Part shown: positions 30,105 to 40,036 of the stretch, in pieces
Layout of the letters: each line of letters opens with the position of its first letter
How positions within the stretch are numbered: the first letter of the stretch is position 1
Assembly: GCF_029478095.1 (NCBI RefSeq)
Contig: NZ_JAKOAV010000006.1
Location: 62,001 to 126,000 of the forward strand
Direction: 5' to 3'
Source: Pelotomaculum isophthalicicum JI
GTDB lineage: Bacteria > Bacillota > Desulfotomaculia > Desulfotomaculales > Pelotomaculaceae
DNA length: 64,000 nucleotides
Notes under the pieces: model-generated
The model's database searches: none
What the model was told of the DNA's origin: nothing
Seen by the model: the letters and a program-made list of their open reading frames with translations, nothing else
Made by a program: the position numbers and the translations under genes

Positions 30105-30631
30105 CAAACCTCCCCCCCCTCATTCATACTCTTTTCCAGTTGATGAATTTGGTCGCGCAGTTGAGCAGCCTGTTCAAAATCCTCGCGGCTAACCGCCTCT
30201 TTGAGACGACTCTTCAAGGTGTCTATCTCCTTCACCAAACGGGCGCGTCCCCCGGTGCGCTCAGGCACTTTACCCGTATGCCTGGTGCTGCCGTGGATTC
30301 TTCGCAGCAGAGGAAGCACCTTGTCTTCAAAGAAAGGGTAGCAGTCGCCGCAGCCAAGAAGTCCCTGTTTGACAATCTGTTCTTCAGGAACGCCGCATTT
30401 TTCGCATCTGTTCCCGGTTGTCTCCGCTTGATCACGTTGCTCCCCGCCCAATTCATGATTTAATAGACTGGCGAGGAAATTGTGCAGGTGTATTTGCGGT
30501 ACAAAAGCAAATCCCTGCGGCTGGATTTCCCTGGCACACACTTCACAAAGATGAGTTTCACTTTTTTGAGCGTTTATTATTTCTGTCATATGCACCGTCG
30601 CCGGACGCTGTCCGCAGCGCTCGCATAACAT
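30104..30631 (-). CDS. mcsA: McsA, activator of McsB
   Basis: The 175-residue protein carries zinc-finger-type pairs: CERCG at the start, CEVC near 28, CEKCG near 75 and CGDC near 95. It ends in a UVR domain (LKEAVSREDFEQAAQLRDQI) that binds ClpC or McsB. McsA stimulates McsB arginine kinase activity. It is translationally coupled to mcsB by a one-base-type overlap and follows ctsR by about 45 bases. Confidence 0.95.
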   Translation of the reverse strand: MLCERCGQRPATVHMTEIINAQKSETHLCEVCAREIQPQGFAFVPQIHLHNFLASLLNHELGGEQRDQAETTGNRCEKCGVPEEQIVKQGLLGCGDCYPFFEDKVLPLLRRIHGSTRHTGKVPERTGGRARLVKEIDTLKSRLKEAVSREDFEQAAQLRDQIHQLEKSMNEGGEV

Positions 30632-30675
30632 AATTAGACTCCCCCTTCAAGCTTTCCGAAATATCACCTTAACAT

Positions 30676-31137
30676 TTATTCTCTCAATACCGCTACTACC
30701 ATCGCTTTTAAGATCATAGCCCTTAATTGGTCACGCGCAGGTAAATTCAGACGCAGTATACTGCCGTCCATCGCTGAGAGCATTAAGCGCGCCTCTCTTT
30801 TGGTGATCAACTCCTCCTCCAGCAGTCTCCGGATTAAACCTGCGGCTTCGTTTTGAGATATTGAATCGCCAATCATATTACTGATATCAAGAATGAGATC
30901 CACCCGCTGATCCAGGGGCACCTTGACAATCCTGATAAATCCGCCTCCGCCTCTCCTGCTCTCCACGATATACCCCCGCCCCGTTGAAAACCGGGTCGTC
31001 AATACATAGTTGATCTGCGAGGGCACACAGTTAAAGCGGTTCGCCAGTTCACTGCGTTGGACCTCAATAAAATCCTGAATGCTTTCCGCCAGCATTTTCT
31101 TTAGATACCGCTCGATAAGGTCGGAAATATTGTTCAT
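30676..31137 (-). CDS. ctsR: Class III stress-gene repressor CtsR
   Basis: From the ATG at 31137 the product is 153 residues: NNISDLIERYLKKMLAES, the winged-helix segment NRFNCVPSQINYVLTTRF, and the glycine-rich wing ESRRGGGGFIRI, which contacts DNA. CtsR represses clp genes and is relieved by McsB/McsA during heat stress. It is the first gene of ctsR-mcsA-mcsB-clpC. Two in-frame starts a few codons upstream are less likely given family length. Confidence 0.95.
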   Translation of the reverse strand: MNNISDLIERYLKKMLAESIQDFIEVQRSELANRFNCVPSQINYVLTTRFSTGRGYIVESRRGGGGFIRIVKVPLDQRVDLILDISNMIGDSISQNEAAGLIRRLLEEELITKREARLMLSAMDGSILRLNLPARDQLRAMILKAMVVAVLRE

Positions 31138-31293
31138 TATTGTCACCATCCCTGTGCCGCAGATACTTTGACTTTGACTGACCTTGATATTATTATAATA
31201 TAAAAGTGTCCTGTTTACAATACTCCCAATTACTATTTTGGCCTTTTATAGTCAAGCTAAAACATAAAAGCGAAATCATAAAAACAATTGTAT

Positions 31294-31335
31294 GACCATT
31301 GGACATACAACGCATCCCATGTTCCGCCCTTATAA
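31294..31335. repeat. Dispersed ~40-bp repeat, copy B
   Basis: The core GGACATACAACGCATCCCAT leads into GTTCCGCCCTTATAA. It aligns with copy A (6557-6597) over its whole length. It lies in the ctsR-gyrA spacer directly beside the GGGGACA hairpin. Confidence 0.6.
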
Positions 31336-31337
31336 TC

Positions 31338-31388
31338 GGGGACATTCCTCCGACCCTAAATATAAGCCCGTTAGGGAGGTGTGTCCCC
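31338..31388. repeat. REP-like long hairpin with GGGGACA/TGTCCCC ends
   Basis: The sequence from GGGGACATTCCTCCGACCCT to TTAGGGAGGTGTGTCCCC folds with nested arms (GGGGACA/TGTCCCC, CCTCC/GGAGG-like, CCCTAA/TTAGGG). GGGGACA-type palindromes are often mobilised by RAYT/IS200-like Y1 transposases in other genomes. No such transposase is in the window. Confidence 0.5.
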
Positions 31389-31403
31389 TTTCCTCTGACA
31401 AAT

Positions 31404-31433
31404 GAAAAGAACCGGTGATATTAATCGCCGGTT
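31404..31433 (-). terminator. Probable terminator of gyrA
   Basis: On the minus strand AACCGGCGAT and ATCACCGGTT arms are followed by CTTTTC. It lies about 40 bases past the gyrA stop. The T-run is short. Confidence 0.6.
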
Positions 31434-31471
31434 TGCATCATGAAACCGTTATGGAAAAGGCTGCTTTAATT

Positions 31472-33898
31472 TCAATCTTCCATATACACCTTGGCAACCG
31501 CCACCACTAAATCCCCCGGGTCAAGGCGCATCAAGGTCACTCCCTGGGTTGAGCGGCCCATGGCGGATATATCACTGACGCTCAGGCGAATAATAATTCC
31601 TTCCGCGCTAATCATCATTATTTCTTCTTCACCTTTCACTTCCTGAACCGCAACCACCGGGCCATTCCTGTCGCTTGTTTTGACATTGATGATCCCTTTG
31701 CCGCCGCGGGATTGCAGGCGATATTCGGATATTTGCGTGCGTTTGCCGAATCCGTTGGCCGTCACGGTAAGCAAATAGGAGTCCGGACGAACAGTCTCCA
31801 TCCCTACCACTACGTCATTTTTCCTTAAAGAAATTCCTTTTACTCCACGTGAAACACGACCCGTAAAGCGTACTTCCTGCTCTGAAAAACGAATAGCCAG
31901 ACCATTCATAGTCGCTAAAATGATTTCCTCTTTGCCGGTGGTTAATTTAACGTCAATTAATTCATCTTGCTCGTCCAATGAAAGGGCGATAATTCCGTCC
32001 CGGCGGGAGGTATCGTAATGATTCAACTGAGTTTTTTTAACAACTCCGCGCTTGGTCACCATAAATAAATACTGATCCGGTTTAAACTCACGCACCGGGA
32101 TAACCGCCGTCACTTTTTCATTGTTTTCGATGTATATCAGGTTCACCAGCGCCGTTCCTTTGGCCTGCCTGCCGGCCTCCGGTATTTCGTGCACTTTAAG
32201 CCGGTATACCTTTCCGCGGTTGGTAAAGAACAATAAAAAGTGATGTGTCGTAGTTATGAACAGATGCCTGACAAAATCCTCCTCTTTAGTGCCCATGGCG
32301 GTTACGCCGCGGCCGCCCCGGCGCTGGCTGCGGTATGTATCAAGCGGTATTCTTTTAACATAACCCTGGTTGGTAATAGTAATTACAACTTCTTCTTCCG
32401 GGATTAAATCTTCTTCTTCAAAAGACACTTCTTCATACGATATGCTGGTACGCCGCGGGTCGGCGTATTTTTTCCTTATGGCGGACAATTCACTCTTGAT
32501 AATGTCTAAAACTTTTCGCTCATCTGCAAGCACTGAGCGGAGATAATTTATTTTTTCCATAAGTTCTTTGTATTCTTGCTCTAATTTCTCACGTTCCAAA
32601 CCGGTCAGTTGCCGTAAACGCATTTCAACAATAGCTTCGGCTTGTCTTTCGGAAAGATTAAATCTTTCCATTAAAGATGCTTTAGCGATTTCCGTCGTGC
32701 GGGAAGACCTGATAATTTTGATTATCTCATCCAGATGGGACAAGGCGATACGCAGGCCTTCAACAATATGCGCGCGCGCTTCCGCCTTTTTTAACTCAAA
32801 GCGGGTGCGCCTTACAATTACGTCTTTCTGGTGCTCAAGATAGTAAAATAAAGCTTGTTTCAGATTTAAATACCGGGGTTTCCCATCTACGAGGGCCAGC
32901 ATGATAACGCCAAAACTCTCTTGCATCTGGCTGTGTTTATAAAGCTGATTAAGAATTATCTGTGGGTTGGCATCCCTTTTTAGTTCAATAACAATACGCA
33001 TGCCCCTGCGGTCCGACTCATCCCGCAGGTCGCCAACCCCTTCCAGCTTCTTGTCTTTTACCAGTTCGGCTATTTTTTCAATTAAGCGCGCTTTATTAAC
33101 CTGATATGGTATTTCATTAACAATAATACTGCTTTTCCCATTGCTGTTTTTTTCAATTACCGCCTGTGCGCGGACTTTAATGCTGCCCCGGCCGGTGCGG
33201 TAAGCGTTCCAAATACCTTCCATGCCCATTATTTTTCCCCCGGTGGGAAAATCCGGCCCTTTTATGGCTGTTGTCAGATCTTTTATACTTACATCCGGGT
33301 CGTCAATCAGCATGATTACCCCGTCGATTACTTCACCGAGATTATGAGGCGGGATATTGGTCGCCATTCCCACCGCGATGCCGGCGGAACCATTGACCAA
33401 TAAATTAGGGATCCTGGAAGGCAGAACAGTCGGCTCTTCGGTTTTTTCGTCATAGTTGGGAATGAAGCTGACTGTTTCTTTTTCAATATCGGAGAGCATT
33501 TCTGTCGCAATCTTAGACAGCCTCGCTTCCGTATAACGCATTGCCGCCGCCGAGTCCCCGTCGACGGACCCAAAGTTGCCATGTCCGTCCACCATTGGAT
33601 AACGGGCGGCAAAATCCTGCGCCATACGCACCAAAGCGTCGTATACAGCCAGATCCCCGTGAGGGTGATATTTCCCCAGCACATCCCCGACGATAAACGC
33701 TGATTTACGGTACGGCTTTTCAGGCGAAAGACCAAGATTGTGCATCGCGTAAAGAATACGGCGGTGAACCGGTTTCAAACCGTCGCGCACATCAGGAAGC
33801 GCTCTTCCGACTACGACGCTCATAGCATAATCCAGGTAGGAATGCTTCATCTCTTCGTTAATATTTACCGGGATCACTTTTCCTGTTAATGACGGCAA
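31472..33898 (-). CDS. gyrA: DNA gyrase subunit A
   Basis: The 808-residue protein begins with the QRDR region ([20 protein letters not shown]) and has the catalytic Tyr in [14 protein letters not shown]. The coiled coil is followed by a C-terminal beta-pinwheel (about 500-805) with the GyrA box QRRGGRG. With GyrB it introduces negative supercoils. It starts at a TTG with GAGGTGAGAGG upstream. Normally gyrA directly follows gyrB; here about 10.7 kb of other DNA separates them. A two-mismatch parS-like site lies inside the gene near 31841. Confidence 0.96.
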   Translation of the reverse strand: MPSLTGKVIPVNINEEMKHSYLDYAMSVVVGRALPDVRDGLKPVHRRILYAMHNLGLSPEKPYRKSAFIVGDVLGKYHPHGDLAVYDALVRMAQDFAARYPMVDGHGNFGSVDGDSAAAMRYTEARLSKIATEMLSDIEKETVSFIPNYDEKTEEPTVLPSRIPNLLVNGSAGIAVGMATNIPPHNLGEVIDGVIMLIDDPDVSIKDLTTAIKGPDFPTGGKIMGMEGIWNAYRTGRGSIKVRAQAVIEKNSNGKSSIIVNEIPYQVNKARLIEKIAELVKDKKLEGVGDLRDESDRRGMRIVIELKRDANPQIILNQLYKHSQMQESFGVIMLALVDGKPRYLNLKQALFYYLEHQKDVIVRRTRFELKKAEARAHIVEGLRIALSHLDEIIKIIRSSRTTEIAKASLMERFNLSERQAEAIVEMRLRQLTGLEREKLEQEYKELMEKINYLRSVLADERKVLDIIKSELSAIRKKYADPRRTSISYEEVSFEEEDLIPEEEVVITITNQGYVKRIPLDTYRSQRRGGRGVTAMGTKEEDFVRHLFITTTHHFLLFFTNRGKVYRLKVHEIPEAGRQAKGTALVNLIYIENNEKVTAVIPVREFKPDQYLFMVTKRGVVKKTQLNHYDTSRRDGIIALSLDEQDELIDVKLTTGKEEIILATMNGLAIRFSEQEVRFTGRVSRGVKGISLRKNDVVVGMETVRPDSYLLTVTANGFGKRTQISEYRLQSRGGKGIINVKTSDRNGPVVAVQEVKGEEEIMMISAEGIIIRLSVSDISAMGRSTQGVTLMRLDPGDLVVAVAKVYMED
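31841..31856. other. Degenerate parS-like site within gyrA
   Basis: TACTCCACGTGAAACA differs from the parS consensus TGTTNCACGTGAAACA at two positions. Near-origin secondary parS sites are common, but the match may be chance. Confidence 0.3.
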
Positions 33899-34191
33899 AA
33901 CCTCTCACCTCTACCTATTTTCTTCGACGTAGGAATTATACCAAAATAAACTAACTAATGCAATTTACCGGGGTAATCAGTTCAGATAATATGGTAAACT
34001 TTACAGCCGGATCTTTCGTGGTTTTAAAACCAAGGTTAATAACTCATCTTTACCTTTTTAACTGACCCGTTCGCCGTAAAATTTACATTCTCATTTTTCA
34101 CACAAATGATTATGGATTAATTTAAGTTTTTCTCCTCCTTATATTCAATGTGCCGGATATTTTTCACACAATCAAGACACACCACCTCAAA

Positions 34192-34317
34192 TCATTTTGT
34201 AATGTTGTTTTTTTTACCAACGGCCTTTCCACACAAAAGATATAATTTCTGCCATAACTTTTGTATCACTGCCTGCGGCCATTTTCTCGAAATTATAACA
34301 ATTTTAGTTTCACTCAA
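34192..34317 (-). CDS. Small 41-residue basic protein, hypothetical
   Basis: A short frame starts at a TTG (34315-34317) seven bases after GGAGGTG and runs to a TGA. The product is MSETKIVIISRKWPQAVIQK followed by LWQKLYLLCGKAVGKKNNITK: basic, with no recognised domain. The strong ribosome-binding site is the main support. It lies in the 450-base spacer upstream of gyrA, 27 bases after the small membrane protein gene, on the same strand. The rest of the spacer (33905-34191) shows no convincing gene. Confidence 0.4.
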   Translation of the reverse strand: MSETKIVIISRKWPQAVIQKLWQKLYLLCGKAVGKKNNITK

Positions 34318-34344
34318 ATGAATGCACCTCCGCTAATATATTTT

Positions 34345-34638
34345 TTAGGGCCCTCTAATCAAGCTGGCCAAGCTGCGTTCAAAAATTGAAAGTGTAATAA
34401 CTGATCCCCACTTAAAATAACCGGCTGTTGAATTAACTTTGATAATAACCTGTTCGTGTAAAAATGTTTTTATTTCATCAAGCACTACCGGCGCAGTCGC
34501 ATATATGTCTTGTATGATATGATCTGATCTTTCAACCAGCGCGCCGGATAAAAAAGCTATTGACAGCAATAAGGCAGTGAAAAAAATTGTTTTAATTTTA
34601 TTAAATCCCACTGACTTATATTTTAGAACAGTCCTCAT
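34345..34638 (-). CDS. Small single-pass membrane protein, hypothetical
   Basis: From the ATG at 34638 (GGGGG upstream) the product is 97 residues. It has a basic N-terminus, one hydrophobic segment (about 18-36: IFFTALLLSIAFLSGALVE), and an extracytoplasmic-type tail. I do not recognise the family. The signal-anchor layout suggests a secreted or membrane-anchored product. The upstream in-frame start 45 bases earlier is less likely. Confidence 0.5.
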   Translation of the reverse strand: MRTVLKYKSVGFNKIKTIFFTALLLSIAFLSGALVERSDHIIQDIYATAPVVLDEIKTFLHEQVIIKVNSTAGYFKWGSVITLSIFERSLASLIRGP

Positions 34639-34786
34639 TATTCTTACCCCCTTTGCACTTGTTTGTGATTTATATGCTACCATATTTTAGCAAACCTAAT
34701 ATTTAGCTATATTTGGTCAATAATTACCAATACAATAATTTAGCTCCTTTTTACTTCTGTTTTTATATATACAACTTTGTCGTTGA

Positions 34787-34829
34787 CGCCCCTTGAGCAT
34801 ATAATACGGCTCATGTTCGGCGTTTAATG
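34787..34829. repeat. Dispersed ~40-bp repeat, copy C
   Basis: The core TTGAGCATATAATACGGCTC leads into ATGTTCGGCG. It is the most diverged of the three copies (others at 6557 and 31294). Confidence 0.55.
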
Positions 34830-34860
34830 TCCTAAGCAATAATCTACTATTATCTATAAA

Positions 34861-34915
34861 ATTCAAAACCCCCGCCGTTATTCCAGGCAGGGGCTCACTA
34901 CAAAGATATTCACTT
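34861..34915 (-). repeat. Second copy of the gyrB-terminator sequence
   Basis: On the minus strand CCCCTGCC and GGCGGGGG arms are followed by TTTTGAATT, a terminator-like hairpin. The following bases (CTCACT....AGATATTCACTTTT) match the sequence just after gyrB at 44581-44640. The two copies bound the accessory island. Confidence 0.6.
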
Positions 34916-34937
34916 TTAAAACTATCGGTTTACACAA

Positions 34938-34994
34938 AAAATGAAACTCAAGCTAAGGAGCCCATAGCTCCTTTTCAAACTAGCGTTTCATTAA
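34938..34994. repeat. Imperfect inverted repeat
   Basis: AATGAAAC...AAGGAGC and GCTCCTT...GTTTCATT form a two-part hairpin with unpaired middles. It may be a terminator or the end of a small mobile repeat. Confidence 0.4.
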
Positions 34995-35507
34995 AAATGA
35001 ATTTGTTGGTGTAATAGATAAAATATTATTAATTCTTTTTAATAAAACAATATTACTCAAAAAGCCCTGAACCTTGAATACCTCCAAAACGCTATAAGGC
35101 AATATCGGCAAAAGCAACGATTAAGCGACTAAGTATTTATTCTTATCAACGAGTTACATTTGCCGGCCAATCATTGGCTGTAGACAGGACGAGCTAAAAG
35201 CTTCAAGCCATTCAAATAGTGGTATATCCGGAGCAAGGCATACCCCAAGAAACTGGACAAGTTGTATCTTCAAGAATAGTTACATATCTTCTGTGTATTG
35301 AACTCTATTAATGTCTGAATTAGAGCCGATAGGTGAGGTTGGCTTCTGCTCTAACCACCGCAACAGCAAGTTCAACATCCATTTTTTATTCTATCCTGAA
35401 AATTAACTACCGTAACGAATTGTAAAAAACAATAACAAACCAACCCAACTTCATAATAAAAAAATACGAAATCAGGAAACAGAAGGATGAAGGTATAAAA
35501 CAAAAAA
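34995..35507. other. AT-rich spacer without recognisable genes
   Basis: About 500 bases between the hairpin and the transposase. A 35-codon open stretch near 35208-35310 (IVVYPEQGIPQETGQVVSSR) looks protein-like but has no start and no recognised family. It may be a remnant. The 3' end of the IS110 element should lie in this stretch but was not located. Confidence 0.4.
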
Positions 35508-36517
35508 CTAAGCTACTGATTCAACGGTGACCTTGTACCCAAGGGATTCCAGTTTCTTAATGGACTGTCTGATGACAGTGTCACGCTTACGTTCTTCATA
35601 ATAAGTTGGACCAAGCTCAATATAAGGTTGCTTTCGCTTAACAATGTAGTAGGCAATGGTTAGAATACTATGGGCAACTGCAACAGCGGCACGGTTCTTT
35701 CCACGTCTTGCAGCAAGACGGTGATACTGACTGGACAAATAGGTATTCTTAGTTCGGCCAGCAGCCCTGGCTGCTTCTACCAGCGCACTTCTCAGTTCCT
35801 TGTTACCCTTGCGCGTTCGTCCCGACTTTCGTTTTCCGGCGCTTTCATTGTTTCCTGGAGACAACCCTGCCCACGAACACATATGAGCAGCGGAAGGGAA
35901 TTGGTCCATATCGGTTCCTATTTCGGCTAAAATTTGCTCAGCCGTGCGCCGACCCACTCCGGGAATGGTATCCAGCAACTCCAGGTCTTCGTCAAAAGGG
36001 AGCATTCGCTCCTTAATCTCTTCGTCTAGTTGTTTGATTTCGTCTGCCAGAAAGTCGATGTGACGCAGTTGGGTTTTAAGCATTAGCTTTTGGTGGTGCC
36101 CGATTAGACCATTAAGTGCCCGCTGCAATTCTGGCTTCTTATTCTTGAGTCTGCGCTGAGCCAACAAGGAATGTAACTGCCTTGCAAGAGGCCGTGACGG
36201 AGCAAACCGGCAATCCATTCAGCATCTTTAACATCGGTTTTGCGCCCAGGGACATTTTTCATATGCTTGGCATTGACCACCAAAGCCTGGATGTCTTCCA
36301 GTTCCAACAGGTTGAAAATGGGCTTCCAAAACGAACCGGTGCTTTCCATTGCCACATGAGTACAACCTTTGTCTTTTATCCAGTCCACCATGGAAATGAG
36401 GTCATCCGTCATCGTTGAAAATGTGCGAATCTCTTTTCCCTCAGGAATAATAACACAGGCTACAACAGTCTTTTTGTGAACGTCAAGGCCGCAGCAGTGG
36501 CTGTATACGACTTCCAT
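35508..36517 (-). pseudogene. IS110-family transposase with internal deletion and frameshift
   Basis: The first frame (from ATG 36517) has the DEDD/RuvC-like domain: GLDVHKKTVVACVI, AMESTGSFWKPIF, GRKTDVKDAEWIAGLLRHGL. The second frame (from about 36185) has the Transposase_20 half: LLDTIPGVGRRTAEQILAEI, SWAGLSPGNNESAGKRKSGR, RRGKNRAAVAVAHSIL. Joined, the reading is about 335 residues against roughly 400 for the family. The region between QGSYIP and LAQRRLKNKK, which normally carries the RELTRYR-type linker helix, is missing. A deletion near 36170-36185 that also shifted the frame explains this. The enzyme is probably inactive. Confidence 0.85.
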
Positions 36518-36760
36518 CTATTGCTCCTTCTACGGCAATTAAATTGAAGGGCTGGTGCAACAACCATCAATGATTATTCTATCCTGCGTGCTTCCCGGAT
36601 GGGAGCAACAATCTGTGGTGCACCTGGTCGTTGGGGTCTGTCTATTTAACGGGCTCGTGGCACCAAGAAAACACGACCTCCCTTCGCCAGCCGTAAAGAA
36701 AAAGATTCTATGCGGCTCTATTTTCATCCTTCTGCTGGTGCTGCGTTAGCAGCATGTTTG
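36518..36760 (-). mobile_element. IS110 non-coding end, candidate bridge-RNA region
   Basis: This is the ~240-base non-coding stretch 5' of the transposase start. In IS110-group elements the corresponding non-coding end encodes the bridge RNA that pairs with target and donor DNA. The stretch contains several short self-complementary segments around GGTGCACC (36617-36624) and GGGCTCGTGGCACC. The outer boundary is not defined; I saw no terminal inverted repeats, as is usual for IS110. The RNA itself is inferred from family knowledge. Confidence 0.45.
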
Positions 36761-36822
36761 TCTCTTTAGAAAAAATAAATATAATACACTTGTTAGTTGT
36801 TAATAAAAAATTATGGTTATAA

Positions 36823-38133
36823 TTACCGTAAAATATTAACTGTTATCTTATTAAGAATCCTCAAGAACCACGTAGAAATATCTCCTGAAATTATTGCGAT
36901 GTCCTGGTTTAGCCAATCTTCGGCATTGACATATTGCGGGGAAATACCGTAAGGAAACGTAAGCACTATTTTGGGTTTTTGATCGTTCATTTTCCAAATT
37001 GATTCAAAATCTTTCAAGTAACCTATAGCCTTGTACAAGCTGTCGCTGCTATAGCTGGATTCGGGTTCGGTGTTTTTAACTTCTACAATTAATCGAATCT
37101 CTTTAGAATTCTCGCGAACTTTAATTCGGACAGCAACATCAGGTCTTCTGGACGTACCAGACAAGCCATTGTAAAGATTTAAAAGAGTTTTATATAGGCT
37201 TCCAGTCACACCTACATCGAATAGGTTTTCAGGTGAACGGTTGAAACTAACTTCTCCAACCCAATTGTCACCCTCAATTATCGCCACTAGACGTGAACCA
37301 TCTCTTCGCACGAGACCAAATCTTGATTTTTTAGTAAGAGCGGATCTACTAAAGACAAATTCTTCAACGGAATTAATGACGCTAACCAAAACGAATAACT
37401 CGAAAAGATAGTCTGTATTTCTTTTCAATAACGGTGCAAGCCAGCCAACAGCCAACATTTCCTTTATAGCTTTCAGGTCTCTTTGAAGTATGGCCTTCTC
37501 GTACTCGACCCATAACTCATGTAGACGAGCATACAATTTACGCCGATTGCGGGAGGTTTGCGCGATCATTCTAGCCGTGGCTTCCGTTGTCGTTGTAATG
37601 TTTTTCAAATATGTAGAAGAGAGCATTTCTTCGCATGAAACTAATATCTCGGACAGCAAACGTATGTCTTCGGTCTCTCGCCCGCGATATGACCTCGCCT
37701 TATTGAAGACTTCTTCGACGTATAACTTGAGTAACATATTTTCCGGGGTGTTCGGTGTTTTAGAAGGGCAGTCAAGCACGAATACTTGATTGTCACGGCG
37801 CCACCTTCGTTCGATAATTGTCCTTTCCCATAAAATTCGCCCCCTAGGCTTCCTGTCACGTAATAGACGTGATTCTCTGGCTCGGGTCAGCGAAGAAAGT
37901 TTTCCAGGCGCCTCCTCGACGAGAAACTGTTGTGCTCCTTCAGTTCGCGAGATATGGTATAAAAGGGCTAACCATTCAATGTCGTTAGGAGACAAGGTTA
38001 GGGCCTGGAGAAAGTCTAATATTTCGTTTTCGTTTCCGGGCAAGTTCTTCCATAAGGAATCGAGACGAGCAAACAAGTACCGCTTTACTTCAGATTCCCA
38101 ATGCTCCGGCGTATATACAAAACTCCTACTCAT
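36823..38133 (-). CDS. PD-(D/E)XK nuclease subunit, McrC/LlaJI-R2-like
   Basis: From the ATG at 38133 the product is 436 residues. The C-terminal third has the nuclease core RRPDVAVRIKV...IRLIVEVKNTE, i.e. PD...(D/E)XK with EVK. The N-terminal 300 residues are helical with no recognised motif. In McrBC and LlaJI-like systems such a protein is the nuclease partner of the AAA+ subunit. The ATG lies one base after the motor gene's stop, with CGAGG just before, so the two are coupled. The MTase gene upstream in the same operon suggests a restriction role. The assignment is by core motif and context. Confidence 0.72.
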   Translation of the reverse strand: MSRSFVYTPEHWESEVKRYLFARLDSLWKNLPGNENEILDFLQALTLSPNDIEWLALLYHISRTEGAQQFLVEEAPGKLSSLTRARESRLLRDRKPRGRILWERTIIERRWRRDNQVFVLDCPSKTPNTPENMLLKLYVEEVFNKARSYRGRETEDIRLLSEILVSCEEMLSSTYLKNITTTTEATARMIAQTSRNRRKLYARLHELWVEYEKAILQRDLKAIKEMLAVGWLAPLLKRNTDYLFELFVLVSVINSVEEFVFSRSALTKKSRFGLVRRDGSRLVAIIEGDNWVGEVSFNRSPENLFDVGVTGSLYKTLLNLYNGLSGTSRRPDVAVRIKVRENSKEIRLIVEVKNTEPESSYSSDSLYKAIGYLKDFESIWKMNDQKPKIVLTFPYGISPQYVNAEDWLNQDIAIISGDISTWFLRILNKITVNILR

Positions 38134-38134
38134 T

Positions 38135-40036
38135 TTACCTCGTTTCACCCGCGGGAATGGCCCCAGTCCAAGAACTTAAGCTTCGGTCTAGCTTATCTCT
38201 ATCATTTGGTTGTTCAATATTTAGAGCGTCAGCAAGTTTTTCAAAGAGAAATTTATGTTCTTTCCGCTGTGATTCGAACTGTGGAAATAAGAACATTTCC
38301 ACAGCTTCTAACGTTAAAAATCTGGCGTCATTAACCTCATTTGCCTCAAAATGTATTCTGGTTTTCAAATAATTTATAACGTCCAGAGGAATTGACGCGC
38401 CTACAGGTTTGTTGATGGCGTGTAAGCCTGTAGTTTCGTCCGCGAACACCCGTAGCAGTAACTCTGTAATTTGTACCCACAAGGTGTTATCCTCAGGTTG
38501 AGAAGCACCTTCCGCTGCAGACAAGGTTATTGTGCTATTAATAATATCCCTACATTCTTCTGGCGAGGGCGCAGGAACCTCTACGAACGCGAATCGTCTC
38601 ATGAATGCGTAAGACAATTGGTAAAGGGCCGCCTTGTCGAACGTATTCATGGTTCCCATAATTCTCCAATCATCCTTTTTCTCATAGACCACATATTCCT
38701 CTTCTTCGTAATCTTTGTCATTTTCAACTTTGAGAACTATTTTCTTTGTACGCCCAATGGGATCTCCCGCATCGTTATATTCTTGGAAGCTTTGGGGCAA
38801 AACCACATCCTTACCCGCGAGGAAGGTAAACAGCTCTCCGAATGCTTTGTCAACATCAGACCGGTTAATTTCGTCTATGATGAGCCACTCGTTGTCACTT
38901 AATGCACGCGTGACTAAGCCGGGAGAAAAAGTTAATCTTTCAGGTCGTTTCAGGTCCGGCATGTACCCACCTATGACTTCGTGCGTAGTCCAGTCGGAAG
39001 TTGCGGTATAAAGCTTATAAGAGTTTCCTTTACACCTCTCAGCAATGCGTTTAGCCAAAGTCGTTTTTCCCGTTCCGGGGGGTCCGATTAATATGAGGTG
39101 ACTTCCACTTTGCAACGCCGCCAATATACGACGAATGACCTCTACGTTAAATGGCGGATTTCCAACTACGTCATCTGGGTTCGGCCATTCTACGTCAGTA
39201 TCATTAGTTTCTTCTTGGACATCTTCTATTTCAACATTGTTCATAAGAGATCCGAGGTCAACTAGCATCTCATTTTCGGCATTGTCCGCAATAGACCTGA
39301 AATCTACAACTGGCATTTCGTTAGTTAACAGGCCTTCCTCCCTCCAGTCATGCTGGCTTGCGGTCGAATTCTCTATTAAATATTCACTTAATTCTTCAGT
39401 CAAAAACTCGCCGAGAGCCAAAAGAAGACCCGTTGAAAAGTTGGAAGAAACATGTGGGCTTAAATCACGGAATCTTAATAAGTACACAATTAACGGAAAA
39501 AAATCATTTCCACATTCACGAATTTCCATAAATTTTAAAAGGTTAGATTTCCAATTCGGATGCTTCCCTGCACTCCACTTATCAGGACCAACACCCAAAA
39601 TCATAATTGGAGCCGGGCGGCTACTAGGATATGGTATCGGGCTGGCCGCGACAGAAGCTTTTTTTAAAGGTTGTGTCAAGAAATTGCTACTAAAAGCCTT
39701 ACTTAAAAAGCTCCTAGCATTTTCCCCATCGACATGTGTGACGCCAAATTCCCTCACTACTAAATCTTTGTCTTCTTGTCTAAGAGATGGCATGAACAGA
39801 TCTACGTATTTGGCGGTCATAATTTTTCGTGGTGTAATTCGCCCATCTCTCGAACGTTTCGGGTGTAGGTCTACTACCGAATTTCCAACTATTTTCTGAG
39901 TTATGTCCAAAGAAAAAAAAGCACCGAAAGCCGTTGTCCGTTCAAGATTCGTCTTTCCATATCTTTGCTCTTCTCTAAGATTTAAAGACTTAAAGTTATT
40001 TAATATGGTTTCGCTGGAAAAATATAAAAGAGTCAT
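38135..40036 (-). CDS. McrB-like AAA+ NTPase, restriction motor subunit
   Basis: The C-terminal half of this 633-residue protein is an McrB-type AAA+ domain: Walker A ILIGPPGTGKTTLAKRIAER, Walker B WLIIDEINRSDVDKAFGEL, and the sensor segment IMGTMNTFDKAALYQLS followed by AFMRRFAF. The N-terminal ~290 residues are unlike any domain I recognise and may read DNA sequence or methylation state. McrB motors translocate DNA with GTP. Here the gene overlaps the C5-methyltransferase stop (ATG/TGA sharing 40036) and precedes the nuclease gene, as in LlaJI-type systems. Confidence 0.82.
   Translation of the reverse strand: MTLLYFSSETILNNFKSLNLREEQRYGKTNLERTTAFGAFFSLDITQKIVGNSVVDLHPKRSRDGRITPRKIMTAKYVDLFMPSLRQEDKDLVVREFGVTHVDGENARSFLSKAFSSNFLTQPLKKASVAASPIPYPSSRPAPIMILGVGPDKWSAGKHPNWKSNLLKFMEIRECGNDFFPLIVYLLRFRDLSPHVSSNFSTGLLLALGEFLTEELSEYLIENSTASQHDWREEGLLTNEMPVVDFRSIADNAENEMLVDLGSLMNNVEIEDVQEETNDTDVEWPNPDDVVGNPPFNVEVIRRILAALQSGSHLILIGPPGTGKTTLAKRIAERCKGNSYKLYTATSDWTTHEVIGGYMPDLKRPERLTFSPGLVTRALSDNEWLIIDEINRSDVDKAFGELFTFLAGKDVVLPQSFQEYNDAGDPIGRTKKIVLKVENDKDYEEEEYVVYEKKDDWRIMGTMNTFDKAALYQLSYAFMRRFAFVEVPAPSPEECRDIINSTITLSAAEGASQPEDNTLWVQITELLLRVFADETTGLHAINKPVGASIPLDVINYLKTRIHFEANEVNDARFLTLEAVEMFLFPQFESQRKEHKFLFEKLADALNIEQPNDRDKLDRSLSSWTGAIPAGETR

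Noticed and set aside
34117-34182. 21-codon frame with a CxxC motif (GTG start)
   Set aside because: The ribosome-binding site directly abuts the GTG, so initiation there is implausible; too short to support.
35208-35310. Protein-like open stretch upstream of the transposase
   Set aside because: No start codon in frame, a stop just before it, and no recognised family.
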